A DNA stretch of 64,000 bases from Neobacillus citreus (GCF_018343545.2 NZ_JAGYPE020000006.1:759-64758); one strand, 5' to 3'. Shown: positions 53,110 through 61,749, counted from the stretch's first letter. A program made the numbers and translations. Notes: generated by a model not told the origin, from the letters alone.

Positions 53110-53138
53110 TGAAGCATGGGGACGGTTCTTATGTCTCA
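53110..53138 (+). repeat. GACGG repeat upstream of the RAYT gene
   Basis: Arms TGAAGCA/TGTCTCA. It points away from the copy at the RAYT stop, so the gene sits between outward-facing copies. Confidence 0.92.
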
Positions 53139-53246
53139 AAAGATGCATAACAGGCCGTATTAAATAAAAAGTTTTGTAGACCAAGATGGTTATCATTAAG
53201 GGAAAATTCATACAAAAGTAGTTTAAAAGTGGGTTGATTAAGAAGC

Positions 53247-53437
53247 GCGAGAACCGTCCCTAGGTTCTGCTTGGTTCCGGGGGTTTATCTGAGGTTACAG
53301 CTCTATCATATAATATTTTAAATAGTTTTTCATCTTTTTACCATTTAGGGGGTGCAAAAAATTAGAGGCATGAGAACCGTCCCCATGCATCAGCGACGGT
53401 CCAAAAAATGATGCATGAGAACCGTCCCCATGCATCA
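53247..53437 (-). repeat. GACGG repeats downstream of the GGDEF gene
   Basis: A degenerate copy at about 53247-53275 and two clear minus copies at 53364-53392 and 53409-53437, the last 5 bp after the GGDEF stop. Otherwise nothing recognisable in 53139-53440. Confidence 0.88.
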
Positions 53438-53442
53438 CTATT

Positions 53443-54300
53443 TCAAACCACATATACTGCGTTTTTGCCGGCGAGTTTGGCGTTGTACATGGCGGAGTCT
53501 GCGCTTTTTAGGATGGTGGCGGGGGTGTCGTCTGGCTGGCACATGGCGATGCCGATGCTTGCGGAGACCCTGCAATCGTTGACGCTTAGCTGCAAAAGTT
53601 TTAAGATCCGGTTTGCTAGAGCCTCCGCTTGATGGGTGTTTGCGCCTTTAAGCAGCACTGTGAACTCATCACCGCCAAGGCGGCTCACAAAAACATCTTC
53701 ATCTTCTAATTCTTTTAGTTTTCGAGAAACTTCTATTAACACCTCATCCCCGGCCTCGTGGCCATACTGATCATTCACCCTTTTAAAGCCATCCAAATCA
53801 ATAAACATCAGACAAGCCTGTTTCTTTTTTCTTAAGGAATGCTCTAATTTCCTCAAAAAATAATGTCGATTGGGAAGGCCTGTCAGCGAATCATATAAAG
53901 CCATTTGCATTAGTTTTTCATTTAACTCTTGTATTTTTAGCTGTTTGTTTTGGAGCTTGTCCGTTAATACCCCTACCCCAATTGAGCAGGATAGCGTAAT
54001 GACAGAGATACCAATATGCAGTGCCGCGCTTTCATCGATCATATCTTCACTGTGGAACTTTTTTTCATAAAAAAACCAGCTTAAATGATAGGCATTGAGG
54101 ATGATTCCAGTAAAAACGCCGCCATATAATCCTAGATAATAGGAAAAGATAAAGCACGGGAAAAGCAATGCAAACCACGCCATGTCGTCGATGTAAAACG
54201 TTTCGTAGTCATCTAAAAAGTCGGGTAAGAATGCAAAAAATATACATAGCAAAACAAGCGGCACAGGAATTTTCCTACTAACGCCCACATTCAAATTCAT
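53443..54300 (-). CDS. Membrane diguanylate cyclase (GGDEF)
   Basis: 285 residues. Four or five N-terminal helices (about 10-115) form a MASE-like sensor, then a short coiled coil and a GGDEF domain (about 130-285). The active-site motif is RLGGDEF (209-213), with DSLTGLPNR upstream and FIDLDGFKRVNDQYGH intact, so it should make c-di-GMP. The RxxD inhibitory site is absent. It lies near a c-di-GMP riboswitch and 41 kb from another, so its product may act on genes in this region. The stop is 5 bp from a GACGG repeat. Confidence 0.9.
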   Translation of the reverse strand: MNLNVGVSRKIPVPLVLLCIFFAFLPDFLDDYETFYIDDMAWFALLFPCFIFSYYLGLYGGVFTGIILNAYHLSWFFYEKKFHSEDMIDESAALHIGISVITLSCSIGVGVLTDKLQNKQLKIQELNEKLMQMALYDSLTGLPNRHYFLRKLEHSLRKKKQACLMFIDLDGFKRVNDQYGHEAGDEVLIEVSRKLKELEDEDVFVSRLGGDEFTVLLKGANTHQAEALANRILKLLQLSVNDCRVSASIGIAMCQPDDTPATILKSADSAMYNAKLAGKNAVYVV

Positions 54301-54428
54301 CAATCAGTTATCCTCCTTGGCAGCCCAGCTGAAAATAGCAAACATCCCCATTTAAAGGAATTAATTTAGTAAAATTATAATTCAATTTCACATATTTTAA
54401 TAGATTACAAAAAATGGTGATACATGGG

Positions 54429-54499
54429 TGAGGCACGGGAACGGTTCTTATGCCTCAAAAAAAAGAAAAATGATGCATGAGAACCGTCCCTATACATCA
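54429..54499. repeat. Inverted GACGG pair
   Basis: A plus copy (54429-54457) faces a minus copy (54471-54499) over a 13-nt A-rich spacer, just after the end of the Lys/Ala/Glu-rich reading frame. Confidence 0.92.
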
Positions 54500-54505
54500 T
54501 TCTTT

Positions 54506-55803
54506 TTACTGACCATCTGTTTTCTTTGAGTTTTCTTGGGCGCTTTTGGCTTGTTCGGCTTGCTTCTGTGCTTTTTCCCGTTGTTGCTCCAGAGCCTTTT
54601 TGGCTTGTTCTTTTGCTTGCTCTGCCTGCTTGGCGGCCTCTTCACGTTTTTGCTCTGCTAGTTTTGCCGCATCAGCACGTTTTTGTTCCTCTATTTTAAC
54701 TGCCGCCTCGTGTTGGCTTTCTGCCAGTTTTTGCGCTTCTACTTTAGCTTGATTTACAGTGGTCTTTGCAACTGCCTTAACTTTCTCAAGAGGCTTTTGC
54801 TCAGTTTCCTCGGCAGCCTCATTCGTGGCTTTTTCAACATCTGCCGTATTTGCGGTATCTTCCGCAGACTCCATATTTACTTCTACAGGTTGTTCATTGA
54901 GGTTTCATCTTCCACTTCGCCTGCGGCTTGGTCGTCCCCAGTGTTTTCCTGCTTAAGCTCCAACTCCGCCAACTTCTTGCTGATTTTCTTTTCAATCTTT
55001 TCTCGGACTTTGCTGACGTTCTTGGCTAATACCTCTTTTGCACGGGGGTTGTCCACTTTTTCCAAAGCGGTTTGCAAAGCTAACAAGTTAGCAGCAAACT
55101 TAGCCTCAATCGCAGCCCGGACTGGGTCAACCGGTGCTGCCATTTCGTCTCCTTCAACAGTTGTACCTTCATCGTTAGTCGCTGTTTCATCTTCGGACGT
55201 CCCAGGCTGAGAATCCTCAACCGCCTCGCCTTGCTGATATTTGGCCAAAGCCAATTCCTGTTGTTCCAGCGCTTGTTGAAGCGTGTCATTGGCTAATTCC
55301 TCTTCGCCAGAAGCTAGCAATGCCTCCGCCTCTTTAATGAGTTCCTCCGCGAAAGAAGCCAGCAGCTCTGACTCTTTTACTTCATCAAAGGTTAACGCTA
55401 ATTGAACATTCTCCATTAATTTTTTTGCAAAATAGAAAAAATCTCCAGGTAGTAAAGATGGTTCTTCACCTGATACTTCTGTTGTACCCTCTGTTTGCGT
55501 AGCATCGGTTGTTGTTTCAGTAGTATCGGCTGCAGCCCCAGCATCCACGGTAGTTGTTGGTTCAGATTCCACCGAAGATGTTGCCTCTGCATCGGTTGAT
55601 TCAGATTCAGTAGTTGCATCAACAGTTTGTCCTTCCTGAACCGTCTGATCCTGTTGAACAGTATCTTCTGTTGGTGTAGCAGTGTTCACGGGTTCCTCCG
55701 CAAACGCCGAACCAACTCCACCAGAAAACACAAATCCCGCAGCTATGACACTTGTCGCAAGAGCATTGCGAACTTTTTTGAATGACTGATTACTTTTTTC
55801 CAT
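54506..55803 (-). pseudogene. DUF5667-like secreted protein, interrupted by a frameshift
   Basis: The first frame (55803-54883, 306 residues) has a signal peptide ending GSAFA, an acidic Ser/Thr/Glu linker, the DUF5667-type block LLPGDFFYFAKKLMENVQLA with ASFAEELIKEAEALLASGEE, and a second helical region. It ends TSMNNL. The next frame (from about 54895, ATG at 54874) continues at once as NEQPVEVNMESAEDTA and then a long K/A/E/Q helix to 54506. No ribosome binding site precedes the second frame, and the compositions fit, so the two are probably one gene with a one-base shift near 54895-54905 (or a sequencing error). It is controlled by a c-di-GMP riboswitch, which suggests a cell-surface or biofilm role. 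Confidence 0.7.
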
Positions 55804-55884
55804 AAAAAAATTCCTCCTAAACTAGTTTTGTTTAAAGGAAGAATCTCGAAATAAACCCTATTAAGCTAGAGCCTTTTCGCGATT

Positions 55885-55985
55885 CTCCATTTGGTAACCC
55901 AGCCGCCATAGCGATATACGCCTTAGGCCTGTGACTTTGCGTCTCTACCTTTCGATAGATTTGCCTTTTACAAATGAAGAACGAC
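55885..55985 (-). ncRNA. Cyclic-di-GMP-I riboswitch
   Basis: On the minus strand, in order: AAAGGCAAAUC, a hairpin closed by a GAAA tetraloop, GAGACGCAAAGUC, ACAGGCCUAAGGCG, and GGCGGCUGGGUUACC. This matches the class I aptamer including the tetraloop and receptor. It is followed by GAATCGCGAAA pairing with TTTCGAGATTC, a possible terminator arm, before the DUF5667-like gene. It probably switches that gene's transcription with c-di-GMP. Confidence 0.92.
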
Positions 55986-56064
55986 ACCCAAAAGACTCCC
56001 GTCCATCTTTTTCTACTTAAATATATAACAAACGACAAAAAATGAGTAGATGGTCCCGTTAAAA

Positions 56065-56168
56065 TGATGCAGAGGGACGGTTCTTATGCATCAAAATAGT
56101 TGTCAAACCCTTAAATAACACAACTATGCTCCAAAAAAATGATGCACGAGAACCGTCCCCATGCATCA
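56065..56168. repeat. Inverted GACGG pair, wide spacer
   Basis: A plus copy at 56065-56093 and a minus copy at 56140-56168; the latter begins 1 bp after the mscS stop. Confidence 0.92.
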
Positions 56169-56169
56169 C

Positions 56170-57285
56170 TCAATCAATAGAGCCCATTGTTTGGAATACT
56201 TCGTTTGTTTGGGGAGTGACGTAGAGGGTTCGGCTTGGGAAGGCTATTTCTACTGCCTCTTCCTCTAGTATCGCCATGATTTCTAGATTGATTTCGTGTT
56301 TGATTTTTACGTGTTCTGCCCAAACGGTCGAGTTTGTGAAAAAGTAGATTAGAACATCGAGACTGCTCTCGTTATAGTGGTCGAACGCGACCATAATGGT
56401 ATCCGGGTGGATTTCCTCATGCGTCCTTAGCAATTGTTCAATCCGCCTTACTACTCGTTCCAATTCTTCCTTCGTGGTTTTATAGTTAAGTCCTAAGTGA
56501 AAATCGATCTTTCTTTTTCCCATACGGCTCCAGTTCGTAATCGCTTCGTTCGCGAGTGTCGCATTTGGAACCGTCACTAGAGCTTGGCTAAAGGTTCGAA
56601 CCTTCGTGCTTCTAAAATTAATATCTTCGACGATTCCCTCAACGCTCGGCGTCTTGATCCAATCTCCAATCGAAAATGGTTTTTCCGTGACAATCACGAC
56701 CCCGCCAATGAGATTCCCGACCGCTTCCTTTGCCGCTAAAGCAAAGGCAAGTCCCCCTAAGCCAAGGCCTGCAACCAATCCATTGACATCATAATTAAAT
56801 TCTTGACCGATAATACTGATACTAATGGCGATAATAATGACGCGAATGGTCCTTGAAATAAACGGAAGAAGAATCAAATCAATCTTATTGTTCATTTTTT
56901 CATTAACACTGATCAAAATTCCTGTGCTAGGAGAGGACAAATTAAACAATCCCCACGTAATTAAAACAATGATCATCGAACGCAAAAATTTTATAAACAA
57001 CGCATTTTGCTGCTCCATAAAAGGGAAATAATCCATCGCCAGGTACAACCCTACAATAATAAACGCCCACCCTAAAGGACGTTCAAAACTCAAACAAATT
57101 TGTGTTAAAAATTCAGTCGGTGTTTTGCGGGTCAATTTTACAATCAACTGAAACACATATTTGGTAAACAGGTTTCTAAAAAGAATAAATACAACCAAAA
57201 TTCCAATCGAAATTCCTAAATTTTTTAACATGTCATAGTCTATGTCCGCCGTTGAAAAAGCCAATACCAAAGAATCCAAAGACAT
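56170..57285 (-). CDS. MscS-family mechanosensitive channel
   Basis: 371 residues. Four N-terminal helices, then the MscS pore helix GLVAGLGLGGLAFALAAKEA (about 190-210) and the beta domain FSIGDWIKTPSVEGIVEDI, with a C-terminal alpha/beta domain. It releases osmolytes under membrane tension. Resembles YhdY/YkuT-type channels. Monocistronic. Confidence 0.9.
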   Translation of the reverse strand: MSLDSLVLAFSTADIDYDMLKNLGISIGILVVFILFRNLFTKYVFQLIVKLTRKTPTEFLTQICLSFERPLGWAFIIVGLYLAMDYFPFMEQQNALFIKFLRSMIIVLITWGLFNLSSPSTGILISVNEKMNNKIDLILLPFISRTIRVIIIAISISIIGQEFNYDVNGLVAGLGLGGLAFALAAKEAVGNLIGGVVIVTEKPFSIGDWIKTPSVEGIVEDINFRSTKVRTFSQALVTVPNATLANEAITNWSRMGKRKIDFHLGLNYKTTKEELERVVRRIEQLLRTHEEIHPDTIMVAFDHYNESSLDVLIYFFTNSTVWAEHVKIKHEINLEIMAILEEEAVEIAFPSRTLYVTPQTNEVFQTMGSID

Positions 57286-57395
57286 TTCAAAAATACCTTC
57301 CCTCTACTCCAAGACTTTATAACATCATTAAACCATTACAACGAAATATAATAACTTTTTGAAAAAAATAATGGAATACATCAATAGTCTCAGAT

Positions 57396-57600
57396 TGAAG
57401 CACGGGGACGGTTCTCTTGCCTCACAATTGCCTGTGCTGAGTCAGCTTTGAGGCAGAGGGTGAGGCAGAGGGACGGTTCTTATGTTTCAAAAAATGGTGT
57501 ACTAGAAGACACAAATCAATCCGATTATTACCAATAGTTAAGTTGGGGGAAAATGGCGGGCAACGACTGAAATGAGGCACGAGAACCGTCCCTACGTATA
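57396..57600. repeat. GACGG repeats upstream of mscS
   Basis: A plus copy at 57396-57424; a left-arm duplicate TGAGGCAGAGGG (57448-57459) followed by a plus copy at 57461-57489; and a minus copy at about 57574-57600 missing its left arm. No gene lies in 57286-57591 apart from these. Confidence 0.85.
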
Positions 57601-58047
57601 ATAGCGCGGAGTACGATAGTACATGGTTTGGTTAAAGGCTGGAAAGATTGAGTTAAAGTGTATAAAGATGTTTGCATCGAGCAGTTCAGGATACTGACGG
57701 AAAAGACGTTGGTCGCCATAGATGATGGCAGATAGGGCAAGGTTCAATTCACGCTGGAAGATCAGGAATCGCCGCTGTGCCGTTTGTTCATCAAATTCCC
57801 CTCCACTCACATACACATTTCCGCTTAAAATAGGCGCTCCCTTCTTTGTTGTCATCCATTCTGCCAGTACTTCATCACGCTTGGAAACGTTAATACCTTT
57901 TAAATCATAATGATAGCCAATGCTCAAAAACAAGTCACCGGTTGTATCGGAATGTGTCAAAGTGTATTTTCGGCCATAAACCTGCATCGATGGTGAGGAA
58001 GACAAGCAGTTAACATGCAGCTTAGAAGGATTGAAATCCGGACTCAT
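57592..58047 (-). CDS. Staygreen-family protein
   Basis: 151 residues from the ATG at 58047 behind GGGAG. FNPSKLHV at the start, GRKYTLTHSDTTGDLFLSIG, the acidic DEVLAEW, RRFLIFQRELNLALSAIIYGD and ANIFIHFNSIFPAF give the Staygreen (SGR) pattern. Plant SGR removes Mg from chlorophyll a; bacterial members are known but their role without chlorophyll is unclear, so a porphyrin- or metal-related activity is only a guess. The last codon is followed by TAG that overlaps a worn GACGG repeat (GGGACGG). Confidence 0.82.
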   Translation of the reverse strand: MSPDFNPSKLHVNCLSSSPSMQVYGRKYTLTHSDTTGDLFLSIGYHYDLKGINVSKRDEVLAEWMTTKKGAPILSGNVYVSGGEFDEQTAQRRFLIFQRELNLALSAIIYGDQRLFRQYPELLDANIFIHFNSIFPAFNQTMYYRTPRYYT

Positions 58048-58148
58048 AAACATACTCCCTATAAAAGATTTAATCCTTATAGAATATTTCGGAAAAATGA
58101 AGACTGTGAACCATTTTGGCGGTTCTTTTGTTTAGAGTAGCTGGCAAT

Positions 58149-58212
58149 GATGCATGAGACCGTCCCCGCGTCCAAACACAAAATGATGCACGAGAACCGT
58201 CCCCATGCATCA
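58149..58212 (-). repeat. Two GACGG repeats upstream of the GDPD-PhoD gene
   Basis: A diverged copy at 58149-58176 and a clear minus copy at 58184-58212. They add spurious in-frame residues ahead of the true start. Confidence 0.88.
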
Positions 58213-58317
58213 AAAGACCTGTTTTTGCCCGATTTACAATATTCTCAAATTCTATTAATAGCGGCTCAATATTTCTCCTGTATTTTTGTATATGAATACA
58301 TATTCTTACAGGAGATG

Positions 58318-60540
58318 ATGGAAAAGATGAGAAAGAGTTTAGTAGCTGGATTAGCTTGTTTGTCTCTGGCGGTAACAGCCGCCGCCCCTTATGCGGCATT
58401 GGCCAAGCCTATTGAAATTTCTCCGACTGAAAATGGGCAATCGTCCTTGCGCCCGCTTACCTCTGATGTGGCGGTGATTGCCCACCGCGGGGCCTCTGCC
58501 TATGGCCCTGAACATACTCTTGTAGCCTACAAGCAGGCGATGACGATGCAGGCCGATTATGTAGAATTCGACTTACAAATGACCAAGGATGGTCAGCTGA
58601 TCGCGATGCATGATGAAACGCTCGCGCGGACAACGAATGCCAAGGAACTTTATCCGGACCGCGCCCCATGGCGGGTCAAGGATTTTACCCTCGATGAGAT
58701 CAAACGTCTCGATGCAGGTTCCTGGTTTAACAAAGCTTACCCGGACAAGGCGAAACAAGCGTACATCGGACAGCAGGTCCCGACCCTTGAGGAAGCCATC
58801 GAATTTGTCAAGCAGCATGGAAATGGCAAAGTTGGCCTTTATATGGAAACAAAAGCGCCGAACGTTTACCCTGGAATGGAAGAGAAAGTCATTGATGTTT
58901 TGAAAAAAACAAATGTCCTAGACAGCGAAATGCTTTTTCTAGAATCGTTCAGCGAGGACTCCCTACGTAAGTTAAAAACACTTGCCCCTGATGTCAAGCT
59001 GATCCAGCTTTATACTGGAGCCATGCTGGCTGGAAAAGATGTCCATCAGGAAATGAAGCGAATCTCTGAATACGCGGCGGGGGTCGGCCCAAGTAAGGAG
59101 CTGGTTGTTCCGAAGCTGATGGAGGCTGCCCACCAGAACCAGCTTCTCATCCACCCGTGGACCGTCAATGCTCAGGACGATATGGTTTCATTGCTTTCCC
59201 TGGGTGTGGACGGTGCGTTTACCAACAATACGGACCTGCTTGTCGATTTAGTTGAAAAACCGTTTATTTCACATGGCGTGGCGAGCGGGGATGTAACCGA
59301 TTCATCTGCGATTCTATGGGCACGCACTAACGCGGCAACAAATGTTCAATTTGAAATTTCCACGGACAGCACTTTTAAAAAAGAGACAATTGTAAAAACA
59401 AGCCCGGCTGATGTGGCACATGATTTTACAGTTAATGTAAAAATTGACGGATTGAAGCCAGATACAACCTATTATTACCGTGCTCATGCGGTTTCCAGCA
59501 AATATAGCGTGAACGGTTCCTTCAAAACGGCACCGGAGGAAAACAGCTTGAAACCGTTGACCATGGTATGGGGCGGCGATACGGGCGGCCAAGGAGAGAT
59601 CCCTCCATTTAAATCGTACAAATCGATGGCAGCTTTAAATCCGGACTTCTTCCTGTTCAGCGGGGACACCATTTATGCTGATAATGCAACACCAGCCGTT
59701 CCGAATCCTCCGTCTGGAACCGTACAGGATTTCTGGGCGAAGTATAAGGAGAACCGGACCGATGCCGGACTGCGCAGCCTTTTGCAAAAAACAGGAACCT
59801 TTGCGATTTGGGATGACCATGAGGTAACGAACGATTTTTCCGGACCGTCCCAACCGCTGACACCAACCGGATTAAGTGCGTTTAAAGATTACTGGCCGAT
59901 TTCAGGTGAACGCAGCGAAGCAGACAAGCTTTATCATAAATATTCTTGGGGAAACACGATGGATATGATGATCCTTAATAACCGGGGATACCGCTCACCT
60001 AATACCCAGGCCGATGGTGCGGATAAAACCATGCTTGGCGATGAGCAGTTACATTGGCTGAAGCAGCAGCTTCTTGAGTCGGATTCCAAAGTGAAACTAA
60101 TCGCGACGTCCGTGCCAATCTCGATCCCAACCGGAAAAGCAATGGCTCGGGACGGATGGGCAAACGGCGACAATGTTAACCCGAATGACCCAACCGGCTA
60201 TGAGAACGAGTTCAAGGAAATCTCTGATTTTATTATCGAAAAAGGAATCAAGAACGTCTTTTTCGTCACGACCGATGTCCATTTTGCGGAAGTCATCAAA
60301 TATGACGCCAACCACGACGGAAAAACGGATTATAACGAACTCATCAGCGGCCCAATCGGCGCAGTAAAAATAAATCCAGGCACACTGGACCCAACCTTCG
60401 GACCTGAAAAACTATACGCAGAAGGCAACTTCTTCAACTACGGCGTCTTCCGCGTCGACCCAGCAACACAACAAGCAACAGTAGAAATCCAAGACGAAAA
60501 CGGCAAAACCCACTTCAGCCACACCTTCGAGCTGGAGTAA
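58318..60540 (+). CDS. Secreted GDPD-PhoD fusion phosphodiesterase
   Basis: 740 residues. Start after CAGGAG at 58318 or at the ATG at 58327; the signal peptide is MRKSLVAGLACLSLAVTAAA. First domain (about 45-350): glycerophosphodiester phosphodiesterase with AHRGASAYGPEHT, EFDLQMTKDG and MHDETLART. Second (about 360-740): PhoD-like N-terminal sandwich HGVASGDVTDSSAILWARTN and the metallophosphatase DTIYADN ... WDDHEVTNDF ... TTDVHFAE. The pair would split glycerophosphodiesters or teichoic-acid fragments and then release phosphate. The fusion and the neighbouring psiE suggest use of phosphate-limiting conditions. Confidence 0.88.
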   Translation: MEKMRKSLVAGLACLSLAVTAAAPYAALAKPIEISPTENGQSSLRPLTSDVAVIAHRGASAYGPEHTLVAYKQAMTMQADYVEFDLQMTKDGQLIAMHDETLARTTNAKELYPDRAPWRVKDFTLDEIKRLDAGSWFNKAYPDKAKQAYIGQQVPTLEEAIEFVKQHGNGKVGLYMETKAPNVYPGMEEKVIDVLKKTNVLDSEMLFLESFSEDSLRKLKTLAPDVKLIQLYTGAMLAGKDVHQEMKRISEYAAGVGPSKELVVPKLMEAAHQNQLLIHPWTVNAQDDMVSLLSLGVDGAFTNNTDLLVDLVEKPFISHGVASGDVTDSSAILWARTNAATNVQFEISTDSTFKKETIVKTSPADVAHDFTVNVKIDGLKPDTTYYYRAHAVSSKYSVNGSFKTAPEENSLKPLTMVWGGDTGGQGEIPPFKSYKSMAALNPDFFLFSGDTIYADNATPAVPNPPSGTVQDFWAKYKENRTDAGLRSLLQKTGTFAIWDDHEVTNDFSGPSQPLTPTGLSAFKDYWPISGERSEADKLYHKYSWGNTMDMMILNNRGYRSPNTQADGADKTMLGDEQLHWLKQQLLESDSKVKLIATSVPISIPTGKAMARDGWANGDNVNPNDPTGYENEFKEISDFIIEKGIKNVFFVTTDVHFAEVIKYDANHDGKTDYNELISGPIGAVKINPGTLDPTFGPEKLYAEGNFFNYGVFRVDPATQQATVEIQDENGKTHFSHTFELE

Positions 60541-60548
60541 TGCACGGA

Positions 60549-60688
60549 TGAGGCATGGGGACGGTTCTCGTGCCTCAAAATAGGTGATGCATGGGGACGG
60601 TTCTTGCGTTTCAAAATAGGGGTCAGGCAATACAGCTACCAAAAAACAACGTACTAAAATGAGGCATGGGAACCGTCCCTCTGCCTCT
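60549..60688. repeat. Three GACGG repeats between the GDPD-PhoD gene and psiE
   Basis: Plus copies at 60549-60577 (arms TGAGGCA/TGCCTCA) and 60585-60613; a minus copy at 60660-60688. The first plus copy lies 8 bp after the TAA. Confidence 0.92.
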
Positions 60689-60714
60689 TTCATAATTTAC
60701 AGGGGATGATGTGC

Positions 60715-61155
60715 ATGGAACAAGTGAAAAGGAATTTCAATTTTCTATTGCGGATACTTCCACGTACTCTGCAACTATTTTTGAATGTGACGCTTGTCTT
60801 GCTGGCTACCATTCTAGCAATATTATTGGTGAAAGAATTACTCATTTTTGGCCGGATGTTGGTGGACAATGGCAGCCATGACCACCAGCAGTTTTTTGCC
60901 AATATCCTGCTCTTCTTTTTATATTTTGAGTTCATCGCGATGATTGTTAAATACTTCAAAGAACAATACCATTTTCCAATTCGATACTTTCTATACATTG
61001 GCATTACCGCAATGATCAGGCTCATCATCGTGGAGCACGATTCTGCATTAAACACCTTAATCAACTCACTGGTCATCCTAATTCTTATCGTCGGATACTT
61101 CATCTTAAACCTAACTCCCCGCGAAAGGCCCGAGAGGATTTGGAGGCATAGTTGA
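60715..61155 (+). CDS. psiE: PsiE-family membrane protein
   Basis: 146 residues from the ATG at 60715 after AGGGG. Four helices with family residues LLVKELLIFGRMLV, FEFIAMIVKYFKEQYHFPIRYFLYIG and IRLIIVEHDS. PsiE is phosphate-starvation induced in E. coli; function not established. The stop TGA is the start of a GACGG repeat (61153). Confidence 0.85.
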   Translation: MEQVKRNFNFLLRILPRTLQLFLNVTLVLLATILAILLVKELLIFGRMLVDNGSHDHQQFFANILLFFLYFEFIAMIVKYFKEQYHFPIRYFLYIGITAMIRLIIVEHDSALNTLINSLVILILIVGYFILNLTPRERPERIWRHS

Positions 61156-61181
61156 TGCATGGGGACGGTTCTTCTGCTTCA
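61153..61181 (+). repeat. GACGG repeat overlapping the psiE stop
   Basis: Arms TGATGCA/TGCTTCA, right flank AAAAT. Confidence 0.93.
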
Positions 61182-61232
61182 AAATAGAATAGAAAAACAT
61201 AATCACACCACGATGGCATTTTGAAAAACCTT

Positions 61233-61637
61233 TCATTCCTGCGAAGGTGCCACCAATTCCACTTTCATTCGATCCGGGTCTTCAAAATACACCGCATAAT
61301 GGTCTGTTCCGCCGGCAAAGGGATGCTTTTCCCCATATAAAATCGGTACATTTCTATCTTTCAATTTACTCGTTATTTAATCAACCTGCTGGCGGGAGCT
61401 TGCATGAAAGGCCAAATGATTCAGACCCACACGGCATCGGTGATATGCTACATTTAAATATTTTTCCTCTGCCTGCACAAAAACAAGATAAGTTTCACCC
61501 AATTTCCAGCTCTGGCCCCGATCCCATTTTTGATACATGCAATAACCTAACTCTTCCAAAAACCAACCCCAAAAGTCAGCCGAAATCTTTAAATTTGAAA
61601 CATATAGCTCGATATGATGAATTAATCCTTGCGACAC
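61233..61637 (-). pseudogene. VOC-family protein interrupted by a stop codon
   Basis: A GTG start at 61637 after AGGAGGATTTTAG gives MSQGLIHHIELYVSNLKISA, the N-terminal VOC module, with HLAFHASSRQQVD before a TAA at 61377-61379. The same frame continues beyond it as ITSKLKDRNVPILYGEKHPF, GTDHYAVYFEDPDRMKVELV and a stop at 61233, the expected second module with the metal-ligand glutamate. One nonsense change therefore splits the gene, or it is a recoding or sequencing artefact. Confidence 0.8.
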
Positions 61638-61749
61638 CTAAAATCCTCCTAATTGGCTTATTTGCATCCATTTCCATCATAATCGAATTCCCTTGATAAA
61701 ACTGCACCTATTTTTTAGTGCGGATTGGGTGAAATATATGGTACTAAAT

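Noticed and set aside
58147..58317. N-terminal extension of the GDPD-PhoD protein (MMHENRPHAS-type residues)
   Set aside because: Repeat-derived; the signal peptide and ribosome binding site place the start at 58318-58327.
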